This document shows positions 45,064-52,786 of a stretch of DNA of 64,000 nt, piece by piece. Both the position numbers and the translations under genes were made by a program. Under the pieces are notes generated by a model, which was not told where the DNA came from, did no database searches, and saw only the letters and a list, made by a program, of their open reading frames with translations. The stretch's first letter is position 1. Each line of letters opens with the position of its first letter. The DNA is taken from the NCBI RefSeq assembly GCF_040654855.1, contig NZ_JBFAIU010000002.1:1-64000 (forward strand), in the 5' to 3' direction. This DNA is from Asanoa sp040654855 (GTDB lineage: Bacteria; Actinomycetota; Actinomycetes; Mycobacteriales; Micromonosporaceae).

Positions 45064-45104
45064 TGGCAGCGCTTCACCACGCCCTCTGTCCTTTGTCGAC
45101 AGAG
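45064..45104. promoter_or_regulatory. Candidate operators upstream of the GH10-transporter operon
   Basis: TGGCAGCGCTTCAC (45064-45077) resembles a weak CebR box (core AGCGCT kept). CTCTGTC-N7-GACAGAG (45084-45104) is a clean inverted repeat. The perfect TGGACCGGTCCA of the LacI regulon is not present here, so this operon may read through from lacI or have its own control. Confidence 0.45.
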
Positions 45105-45137
45105 CAGCTGGTGAAGTGTGTGGAGGTGTGTGCGGTG

Positions 45138-46241
45138 CTAGGACGTTCTGCTGACGTTCGGCCCGAGCCCGCTCCACGTCCGTGGTGGGGTGTCCGGGCC
45201 GACGGCCGGCGGGCGGGCCCGGCGGTGGGGCTTCTTCGCCGCGCGGGCGGTGCTCTCGCGGACGATCAGGCTGGTCGACATGCGGGCGGGTCCGGCGTCG
45301 CCGGTGGCGCCGTCGATCGTCTCCAGCAGCAGCCGTGCGGCGGCCTTACCCATCTCGGGGAAGGGCTGCCGCACCGTGGTCAACGGCGGATGGGTGTCCG
45401 CCGACGAGGCGATGTCGTCGAAGCCGACGACGGAGACGTCCTGCGGCACGCGCAGGCCGCAGTCGATCACCGCCTGCATGACCGCGTACGCGGTGTTGTC
45501 GTTGTGGGCCACGATCGCGGTGGGGCGGTCGCGCCGGGCGAGCAGCTCGGTGACCCGCTCCCGGATCGTCGGCGGGTGGAAGCTGCCTTCGACGGTCAGC
45601 TCCGGGTCGGGGTCGATCCCTGCCTCGGCGAGGCCGTCGAGGTAGCCGCGGTAGCGTTCCTGACAGCACACGTAGGTCATCAGGCCCTGCACGCAGGCGA
45701 TCCGGGTGTGCCCGAGGTCGAGCAGGTGACGCAGCGCGGTGCGGGTGCCCTCGTAGTTGTCGGCCTGCACGGACGGCAGGGTCGACGGCGTGCCGAGGGT
45801 GTTGACCAGCACGACCGGCAGGCCGGTCCGGTGCAGCTTCTCCAGCGGGTCGAGCGCCTGGTCGTGGGTGACGACCAGCAGGCCGGCCGAGAGCCCGGAC
45901 GCCCTGATCCGCTCGACGAGCGACGAGTAGTCCTTCTCGTTGGTGCTGGTGTAGAGGATGATCTCGTACGGCGACTGCTCTATCACCGACGCGACGCCCC
46001 AGTTGACGGCGGCGACCATGTGCCAGGTCAGGCCGGGCACGATCATCCCGATGAACGGTGTGCGTCCTTTCGCCAGCGCCGTCGCGGCGGTGCTCGGGGT
46101 GTAGTTGTGGCTGCGCATCACCTCGAGGACCCGGTCACGGGTGGCCGGGTCGACCTTCGGGCTGTTGTTGAGCACGAGTGACACCGTGCTCTTCGACAAC
46201 CCGGCCAGCTGCGCGATGTCACGAATCGTCAGCTTGGGCAT
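45138..46241 (-). CDS. LacI-family transcriptional repressor
   Basis: 367 residues from ATG 46241 with GGAGGA upstream. Helix-turn-helix: LTIRDIAQLAGLSKSTVSLV, LNNSPKVDPATRDRVLEVMR (hinge region TPSTAATALAKGRT). The periplasmic-binding-like sensor follows: FIGMIVPGLTWHMVAAVNWG, LVVTHDQALDPLEKLHRTGL, then VSVVGFDDIASSADTHPPLT and TTVRQPFPEMGKAAARLLLE. The effector is likely a sugar released by the local hydrolases. The gene leads the leftward GH10-importer genes and is divergent from the GH-GH2 operon, with two palindromes in between, so autoregulation is expected. Confidence 0.95.
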   Translation of the reverse strand: MPKLTIRDIAQLAGLSKSTVSLVLNNSPKVDPATRDRVLEVMRSHNYTPSTAATALAKGRTPFIGMIVPGLTWHMVAAVNWGVASVIEQSPYEIILYTSTNEKDYSSLVERIRASGLSAGLLVVTHDQALDPLEKLHRTGLPVVLVNTLGTPSTLPSVQADNYEGTRTALRHLLDLGHTRIACVQGLMTYVCCQERYRGYLDGLAEAGIDPDPELTVEGSFHPPTIRERVTELLARRDRPTAIVAHNDNTAYAVMQAVIDCGLRVPQDVSVVGFDDIASSADTHPPLTTVRQPFPEMGKAAARLLLETIDGATGDAGPARMSTSLIVRESTARAAKKPHRRARPPAVGPDTPPRTWSGLGPNVSRTS

Positions 46242-46338
46242 GTCGGTCCTCCGTGGTGGCAGCGATGGGTCGTGTCGCTCCATTGTGGTACGCGCCTCCG
46301 CGGAGGAGACACCAGGTGATCGCGTTCGCCGGTCGCGT

Positions 46339-46385
46339 TGGAGCGGTCCAACGCCTGTGCCGGACGGTAGCAGTGGACCGGTCCA
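46339..46385. promoter_or_regulatory. Paired LacI-type operators between lacI and the GH operon
   Basis: TGGAGCGGTCCA (46339-46350, embedded in the longer palindrome GTTGGAGCGGTCCAAC) and the perfect TGGACCGGTCCA (46374-46385), centres 35 bp apart. These are the same sequence and spacing class as the pair at 34062-34106. Confidence 0.86.
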
Positions 46386-46556
46386 ACCGCAATGCCTCGG
46401 CGACACAATCCCGTAACCGGCCGGATGCCGGCCGGGCATTTGCGCACCGCGGCAAGGAGATGGCACGCTCGCACTCCGAGTCGTAACGGGCCTCGCCGGT
46501 CCCCGTTGGTGCCTCGCTTCGGATCGCATCCCCAAACGGACACCTGAGGAACCGGC

Positions 46557-48527
46557 ATGCCCGCAGGCTATTCACTGCACGATTTCGAGTTCGATCTCCG
46601 AGCGCACATGGCCCCCGCCAACGTCTGGGTCACCAGCGGCTGGACCTCGGTCATCGCCCGGGCCGGCACGGTCTGCGGGGTCGGCGGTCTTTTCGCGCCG
46701 CCCTACGCGGCCCCGGACAGCACGCTCACCGTCACCCTCGACGTCGACGGCCGCGAGGTCAGCGACGGCGTCCGGCCCGGCATCGCCGGCTTCGGCCTCG
46801 GCCTGCTCGCCGCCGGCGGCACCTGGCGACCGGACCGGGTCGAGCGGCGCGGCACCTTCCACCAGTACGACGACGGGCGCCTGGTCTCCCTCGGGGTCTC
46901 GAGCCGCCTGACCCCGCTGCACGGCACCGCCGCCTACGTCCTCGAGATCACCGTCGAGAACCGGGCCGACGACGCCGCCGAGGTCACTGTGCGCCCCGCG
47001 CTGTCGACCGGGCGTTCAGGCTTCGTGCCGCTGGCCGAGTGGGGCTGGATGCCGCCCTCGCCGGACGGGGACGAGCCGCTCACGCTGCGGCACGACGACC
47101 TGCGCAGGCGGGTGCCGGCGGGCGGCCGGGCACAGTTCACCCTGACCGTGTCGGCGGGCGAAGCGCCGGAGGTGCCCGAAGCCGCCGCCCGCGAGGCCGG
47201 CGAGCGGTGGAGCCGCCGGCTGACCACCGCCCTGGCGGCCCTGCCGCGCCTGGAGACCGACATCCCCGGGCTCGCGGACTACTGGCACCGCAGTCTCGCC
47301 AGCGGCCTGGTCTGCCTGTGGGACAACCCGGCCTTCATCACCAACCCGTTCGTCGCCACGTCCGGTGTGGATGGTGGTGCGCTGTGCGCCTACGTCTGGG
47401 ACACCGGCGGCTACGCGCCACACCTGCTCACGCTGATGCTCGGCGACACCGCGACCGAGCTGCTCGAAGCGATGCTGAAGGCCGACCTGACCCGGCACTA
47501 CGCGATCGCGCCCGACGGCACCGGCCTGGGCGTCGCCTACGCCTACAGCGGCTGGTCGCTGGTCACCCTGGCAACAGCGGTGGCCAGCCAGCGCGACCTC
47601 GCGCCCGGTCTGGTCGAGCGGCTGCACGACGCGGTGGCGACCCTCGACGCCCGCTTCCCGGCGGCCGGCGAGCTGCGCGACTACGGCACCCAGCACAACC
47701 TGCTGGAGATGCGCGGCGCGGGGTGGGAGCACGTGGTGGCGAGCCCGAACGCCGAGCGCGCCGCGTATCTCGACGCCCTCGCCACGCTGGCCGAGGCCTC
47801 CGGCGCGGTGCTGCCGGTCGACGAGTTGCGGGCCACCGCCGGCCGGATCCGCACCGCGGTCGCCGACCAGCTCTGGGACGCCGACGCGAAGTGGTTCCGC
47901 AGCCGCTATCCGGACGGGCACACCGAGCTCGCGTACTCGGTGCAGGCCTTCGACGCCCTGCGCGCCGGCGCCTGCACCCCGCAGATGGCCGCCGACCTGA
48001 TCGCCCGGGTACGACCGGGCGCCTTCCTCGGCGCCTACGGGGTCAGCAGCGTCAGCGCCGAGGACGAGCGGCACTACGAGGTGGGCGACACCGACTGGTC
48101 CGGCGCCGGCGCCTACACCGGCGAGGCACCGCAGCTCGCGCTGACCCTGTGGGAGCGTGGCGAGCACGAGCTGGCCTGGACCGTGCTGTCCCGGCTGCTG
48201 TGGATGGGCGAGCACTACCCGTACTTCCCGCAGGAACACTATTCCGATCGGCCCGCCGCCCCGCCGGTCGGCCGCCGGGCCAACGTCGTCGCCGGGCTCG
48301 CCGGCGCGGAGGCGATCCTGCTCGGGCTCGCCGGCGTGCGACCGCAGCCCGACGGGCGCCTCGTCATCGCGCCGCCGCCGGCCCCGGGCACGGTCACGCT
48401 GCGCGGGCTGCGGTTCCGGGGCCGCGTGGTCGACGTCTCCTGCACCCCCGACGGCTTCACCGTCGCCGTGGACGGCCAGCCGGTTCCGGCCGTCGACGGC
48501 GTGGTCACGGTGGGGAGCCGGTCGTGA
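46557..48527 (+). CDS. (alpha/alpha)6-barrel glycoside hydrolase, GH63/MGH1-like
   Basis: 656 residues from ATG 46557 with GAGGAA upstream. An N-terminal beta domain (about 1-230) is followed by an (alpha/alpha)6 toroid: CAYVWDTGGYAPHLLTLMLG (the W-D-x-G acid region), YAYSGWSLVTLATAVASQRD, LRDYGTQHNLLEMRG, YEVGDTDWSGAGAYTGEAPQ and LLWMGEHYPYFPQEHYSDRP. The pattern suits GH63/GH37-type inverting exo-hydrolases; linkage and sugar cannot be told. No signal peptide, so it is cytosolic. Its stop overlaps the GH2 start (GTGA), so the two are coupled. Controlled by the operator pair upstream. Confidence 0.82.
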   Translation: MPAGYSLHDFEFDLRAHMAPANVWVTSGWTSVIARAGTVCGVGGLFAPPYAAPDSTLTVTLDVDGREVSDGVRPGIAGFGLGLLAAGGTWRPDRVERRGTFHQYDDGRLVSLGVSSRLTPLHGTAAYVLEITVENRADDAAEVTVRPALSTGRSGFVPLAEWGWMPPSPDGDEPLTLRHDDLRRRVPAGGRAQFTLTVSAGEAPEVPEAAAREAGERWSRRLTTALAALPRLETDIPGLADYWHRSLASGLVCLWDNPAFITNPFVATSGVDGGALCAYVWDTGGYAPHLLTLMLGDTATELLEAMLKADLTRHYAIAPDGTGLGVAYAYSGWSLVTLATAVASQRDLAPGLVERLHDAVATLDARFPAAGELRDYGTQHNLLEMRGAGWEHVVASPNAERAAYLDALATLAEASGAVLPVDELRATAGRIRTAVADQLWDADAKWFRSRYPDGHTELAYSVQAFDALRAGACTPQMAADLIARVRPGAFLGAYGVSSVSAEDERHYEVGDTDWSGAGAYTGEAPQLALTLWERGEHELAWTVLSRLLWMGEHYPYFPQEHYSDRPAAPPVGRRANVVAGLAGAEAILLGLAGVRPQPDGRLVIAPPPAPGTVTLRGLRFRGRVVDVSCTPDGFTVAVDGQPVPAVDGVVTVGSRS

Positions 48528-50980
48528 GGAACCTGCTCGACGGCACCTGGACGCTGCGCGCCGGCGCCGGGCCCGTCCCGGCGGAGCTCGTCGACGACCT
48601 GCGCGCGGGCGTTCCCGCGACCGTGCCCGGCGTCGTGCACACCGACCTGCTGGCCGCCGGCCTGATCCCGGACCCGTTCGACGCCGCCAACGAGCCGGCC
48701 CTCACCTGGATCGGCTGGACCGACTGGGAATACCGCCGGTCGTTCACGTTCGAACCGGGCGACCACGACCGGCACGACCTCGTCGCCGAGGGCCTCGACA
48801 CGATCGCGACGATCTGGCTCAACGGGGTCGCGGTGGCGCGGACCGCCAACCACCACCGGACCTACCGCTTCGACATCGGCGGTCTGCTGCGGGCCGGCGC
48901 CAACGAGCTGCGGATCGAGTTCGCGTCGGCCGCGCGGTCGGCGCGTGAGGCCGCGGCGGAGGTCGGGCCACGGCCGCTGGTCGACCGCGCACACCCGTTC
49001 AACGCGATCCGCAAGCCGGCCTACCACTTCGGTTGGGACTGGGGTCCGGAGATCGTCACGGCCGGGATCTGGCGGTCGATCGCGGTCGAGAGCTGGTCGG
49101 CGGCCCGGATCGCCGAGATGCGGCCGTTGACCTCGTACGCCTCCGGCGACGGCGGCGCGCTCGACCTGCACGTCGAGGTGGACACTGCCGCCGACGCCGC
49201 CGGTCTCGCGGTCCGGGCGCACGTCACCGGCCCCGGCGGGGTCGACGCCCAGGCGACGGCGGCGCTGACCGGCGGCCACCGCGTACACCTGCCGATGGCC
49301 GTTGCCGAAGCGCGGGCGTGGTGGCCGCGCAGCCACGGCGACCAGCCGCTCTACGACCTGGATGTCGAGCTCGTCGCGGCGGACGGTGCCGTGCTCGACC
49401 GGAGGGCGTCCCGGGTCGGGTTCCGCAGCGTCACTCTCGACACGACGCCCGACGAGGTCGGTACCCCGTTCCGGTTGGCGGTCAACGGCAGCGACGTCTA
49501 CGTCCGCGGGGTCAACTGGATACCGGCCAGCTCCTACCTGCCCAGCATCACCGCGGCCGACCTCGACCGGGCCCTCGACGACGCGGTCGAGGCCAACGTC
49601 AACCTGGTGCGCGTCTGGGGTGGCGGCGTCTACGAGTCGGAGGACTTCTACGCCGCCTGCGACGCGAAGGGTCTGCTCGTCTGGCAGGACTTCCTGCTCG
49701 CCTGCGCGGCCTACGCCGAAGACGAGCCGTTGGCCGGGGAGTTCGAGGCCGAGGCCCGCGAGGCGGTCGCCCGGCTGGCCGGGCACGCGAGCCTGGCACT
49801 GTTCAACGGTGGCAACGAGAACCTGTGGGGGTACGCGTCCTGGGGCTGGCGGGCGCAGCTGCGCGGCGCGACCTGGGGCGACGGCTACTACACGGAGCTG
49901 TTCCCGCGGATCGTCGCCGAGCTGGCGCCTGGTACGCCCTACTCGCCCGGCAGCCCGTCGTCGATCGATCCCTACCTGCACCCCAACGACGAGTCGAACG
50001 GGACCATGCACATCTGGGACGTGTGGAACACCGACGACTACAGCGTGTACGCCGCACACCGGCCGCGGTTCGTCGCCGAGTTCGGCTTCCAGGGCCCGCC
50101 GGCGATCTCGACCCTGCGCGCGGTGGTGCACGACGTCCCCGAGTCGCCGTACGGGCCGCAGATGCTGGTGCACCAGAAGGCCGTCGACGGCAACGGGAAG
50201 CTGGAACGCGGGCTCGGCGACCACCTGTTCATACCGGTCGAGTTCGTCGACTGGCACTGGGCCACGCAGCTCAACCAGGCCCGTGCGATCCGCTTCGGCA
50301 TCACGCACTTCCGGTCGCTGTTCCCGCTCAACACCGGCGCCGTCCTGTGGCAGCTCAACGACTGCTGGCCGGTCGTGTCGTGGTCCGCGGTCGACGCACG
50401 CGGCATCCGCAAGCCGCTCTGGCACGCCCTGCGCGAGGTGTTCGCCGACCGCTTCGCGTCGGTCCGTCCGGGTGCGCTCACCGTCCACAATGACCACGCA
50501 CAGGCGTGGCGGACGACCGCGCACGCGGTTCGGATGACCCTCGACGGTAAGCCGCTCGCGTCCTGCACCGCGGAGCTGAGCGTGCCGCCGCGCGCGTCGG
50601 CCACCCTGGCGCTCGCCGCCGACGTGTTCGCCGCGGCCGACCCGGCCGACGAGCTCGTCGCCGTCAGCCTCGGCACGGGCGAACGGGCCGTCTGGTACTT
50701 CGTCGAGGACCCCATGCTCAACCTCGCCGCCGACGCCGTCGACGCGACGGTGCGGCCGGCCGGCGACGGCCACGACGTCGTGGTGCGGGCCGGCTCGTTG
50801 GTCAAGGACCTGACGCTGCTGGTCGACCACCTGCACCCGCACGCCCGCGTGGACAACGGCATGATGACGCTGCTGCCCGGCGAGGAGGTGACCTTCCACG
50901 TCAGCACGCCGGAGCCGCTCGACACCGCGGCGCTGGTCACCCACCCGGTCCTGCGGACCGCCAACGACCTGGTCGCATAG
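48524..50980 (+). CDS. GH2 beta-mannosidase
   Basis: 818 residues from GTG 48524. It opens LLDGTWTLRAGAGPVPAELV and VPATVPGVVHTDLLAAGLIP, a beta-mannosidase-type N-terminus (P-G-x-V-H-x-D-L). Then KPAYHFGWDWGPEIVTAGIW, VNWIPASSYLPSITAADLDR and VRVWGGGVYESEDFYAACDA follow. The acid/base Glu is in LFNGGNENLWG and the nucleophile Glu in RFVAEFGFQGPPAI, with NTGAVLWQLNDCWPVVSWSA beyond. It removes terminal beta-mannose from oligosaccharides. No signal peptide, in line with intracellular processing after import. Confidence 0.95.
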   Translation: MRNLLDGTWTLRAGAGPVPAELVDDLRAGVPATVPGVVHTDLLAAGLIPDPFDAANEPALTWIGWTDWEYRRSFTFEPGDHDRHDLVAEGLDTIATIWLNGVAVARTANHHRTYRFDIGGLLRAGANELRIEFASAARSAREAAAEVGPRPLVDRAHPFNAIRKPAYHFGWDWGPEIVTAGIWRSIAVESWSAARIAEMRPLTSYASGDGGALDLHVEVDTAADAAGLAVRAHVTGPGGVDAQATAALTGGHRVHLPMAVAEARAWWPRSHGDQPLYDLDVELVAADGAVLDRRASRVGFRSVTLDTTPDEVGTPFRLAVNGSDVYVRGVNWIPASSYLPSITAADLDRALDDAVEANVNLVRVWGGGVYESEDFYAACDAKGLLVWQDFLLACAAYAEDEPLAGEFEAEAREAVARLAGHASLALFNGGNENLWGYASWGWRAQLRGATWGDGYYTELFPRIVAELAPGTPYSPGSPSSIDPYLHPNDESNGTMHIWDVWNTDDYSVYAAHRPRFVAEFGFQGPPAISTLRAVVHDVPESPYGPQMLVHQKAVDGNGKLERGLGDHLFIPVEFVDWHWATQLNQARAIRFGITHFRSLFPLNTGAVLWQLNDCWPVVSWSAVDARGIRKPLWHALREVFADRFASVRPGALTVHNDHAQAWRTTAHAVRMTLDGKPLASCTAELSVPPRASATLALAADVFAAADPADELVAVSLGTGERAVWYFVEDPMLNLAADAVDATVRPAGDGHDVVVRAGSLVKDLTLLVDHLHPHARVDNGMMTLLPGEEVTFHVSTPEPLDTAALVTHPVLRTANDLVA

Positions 50981-50989
50981 CCGGCATCG

Positions 50990-51368
50990 CTACGCCGTCG
51001 GCTGTTTCACCTCCACCGTGATGTCGTACTCCCCGACCATCGGTAGCGTCGTGACAGCCTGGTAGGTGCCTTTGCGGTTGCTCAGCTCGGCCATCGTGAT
51101 CGGCCCTTGCCGGTGCGACATCGGCATCTCCACCATGTCGCTGTACGCCACCACCTGACCCATGGTGATGGGGTCGTGCGGCCGGCAGGCGAGGGGCCGC
51201 GCCCGGGCGGGTCACGATGAACGCGACGACCGCCAGCACCAGCGCGAGGCTCGAGCCGACCGCCATGCCCAGCACGAAGCCCTGCCGGTAGAGCCGGCTC
51301 TCGTGCGGCCCCGGCTGGCCGGTGCGCCGGGCGGTCCGGAACGGCCAGCCGACCAGCATTGCCCGCAT
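50990..51368 (-). pseudogene. FixH/YtkA-like membrane protein split by a frameshift
   Basis: From ATG 51368 the minus strand encodes RLYRQGFVLGMAVGSSLALV, LAVVAFIVTRPGAAP (one membrane anchor), then loses coding character near 51180. One base out of phase it continues HDPITMGQVVAYSDMVEMPM, SHRQGPITMAELSNRKGTYQ, AVTTLPMVGEYDITVEVKQP and stops at 50990. The second part is a YtkA/FixH-type beta domain (M-P-M motif, then G-x-Y-x-x-x-x-x-L-P-x-x-G-x-Y). Joined, it would be about 125 residues. Either a decayed gene or a single-base sequence error. Confidence 0.62.
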
Positions 51369-51662
51369 GCGCAGGGACGTCTTGTCCGCAGAGATGCAGG
51401 CTTTGTAAGGCGCCGACCGCTCGGTAAACGGTTCTCATGACGGGCATTCAGGTACTCCCAGCCCAGCGTTTGACGGCGGGGTTCCGCCCCGCTTTCCCGC
51501 TTAAGCCGGTCAACGTCATCGACAGCTGTTGGCGCCTCGTCGGTTCGAGGTCATTGCGAATGTCCGGTAACGATCGGCAGGTGGGCGAGCGGCTGCACCC
51601 TGCCGTGCCGGGCATCGAGAATTGGGTGCCTGCCGTAGGAGCTGCGCTCGTACTCTCTGCTG

Positions 51663-52466
51663 GTGAGCGATAGCAATGACTACGTGAGGTTGCGAGAGAT
51701 CTTCAACGAGGACGCTGCACGGTATGACCGTGCACGCCCTCGATACCCAGTGCAGATGTTTGATGATCTCGCTGCGGCCGGGGTAGCGCCTGGGGCAAGG
51801 GTGCTGGAGATCGGCTGTGGCACTGGCCAGGCGACCGTGCCGTTGGCTGAGCGGGGCTACCGCATCGTGGCTGTCGAGTTGGGCACGGAGATGGCGGCTG
51901 TGGCTCGGCGAAATCTTGCCGCGTTCGACGCGGTGGAGGTCGTTACGGCGGCGTTCGAGGAGTGGCCCTTGCCCGGTGAACCGTTCGACGTGGTGTTCTC
52001 CGCTACCGCGTTTCACTGGATCGACCCCGCGGTGCGGGTGTCGAAGTCTGCTGAAGCTTTGCGTCTCGGTGGCCTGCTGGCCACTGTGGGAACCCACCAC
52101 ATCGCTGGCGGTACCTGGACTGAGGCGTTTTTCGTTGAGATCCAGAAGTGCTACGAGCGCTTCGATCCGTCGACCCCACCGGGCCTGCGTCTTGAGACTG
52201 CTGGTGACATCGTCGAAGACGATCGGGAGCTCACCTCGTCGGGTCGATTCGGGCCTGCGGAGTTCTACCGATACGAGTGGGAGCTGCCGTACTCGACAGC
52301 TGACTACCTGGATCTGCTGTTGACCTACTCCGGACACCGTGCCTTGCCGGACGTGCAACGGAGCGCACTGCTGAACTCCATCACGCGGCTGATCGACGCG
52401 GACTACGGGGGTCAAATTGTCAAGCGCTACCTGACTGAGCTGAGGATAGCCCAACGAGTCCGGTGA
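51663..52466 (+). CDS. Class I SAM-dependent methyltransferase
   Basis: 267 residues from GTG 51663. It opens YVRLREIFNEDAARYDRARP, RYPVQMFDDLA, then motif I RVLEIGCGTGQATVPLAERG, motif II YRIVAVELGTEMAAVARRNL and FDVVFSATAFHWIDPAVRVS (motif IV region F-D-x-V-x-S-x-x-x-x-H-W). This is the UbiE/Methyltransf_11 type, with a C-terminal helical cap. Substrate unknown; no pathway neighbours. Confidence 0.9.
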   Translation: MSDSNDYVRLREIFNEDAARYDRARPRYPVQMFDDLAAAGVAPGARVLEIGCGTGQATVPLAERGYRIVAVELGTEMAAVARRNLAAFDAVEVVTAAFEEWPLPGEPFDVVFSATAFHWIDPAVRVSKSAEALRLGGLLATVGTHHIAGGTWTEAFFVEIQKCYERFDPSTPPGLRLETAGDIVEDDRELTSSGRFGPAEFYRYEWELPYSTADYLDLLLTYSGHRALPDVQRSALLNSITRLIDADYGGQIVKRYLTELRIAQRVR

Positions 52467-52700
52467 AGCGCTTCGACCAGTGGCGGTTGGATTCAGCCGC
52501 CCGCTCATCGCTGCGCTCGCCGCAGCCGGCGCCGCACAGCGACTCGACCTCAGCGGCCATCAACGCCTCGGCGAACGTCTTGACCATCGCCCGCAACAGA
52601 TCGGGTGACGGACTCGATGTGCTCGCGCAGGAACGCGGCACCATCCACACTTACAGGTGCCGCTCCCACTCCTCTCATCCCGCCCAAAGTGGGCGAGTCG
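52463..52700 (-). pseudogene. IS256-family transposase, N-terminal remnant
   Basis: The minus strand reads AAFLREHIES, then in a shifted frame SPDLLRAMVKTFAEALMAAE and VESLCGAGCGERSDERAAES. This is the conserved N-terminal block of actinobacterial IS256 transposases (M-x-x-F-A-x-x-L-M-x-A-E ... C-G-A-x-Y-G-x-R-S). The DDE catalytic part is gone, the frame is broken near 52625 and the sequence ends at the methyltransferase gene. Confidence 0.65.
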
Positions 52701-52786
52701 TACACCACCTCCGTGGACGTGACCTCATGGAGTGGTGCTGGCCGAGGAGCGAGCCGGACCAGGGGGGGTTGAGCTTCGCTGGCGGT

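Noticed and set aside
41583..46181. A 1,500-codon open frame on the plus strand opposite GH10 and lacI
   Set aside because: It is a shadow of high third-position GC on the real minus-strand genes: Arg/Gly/Val-rich, no domains, and it crosses two clear genes and their spacer.
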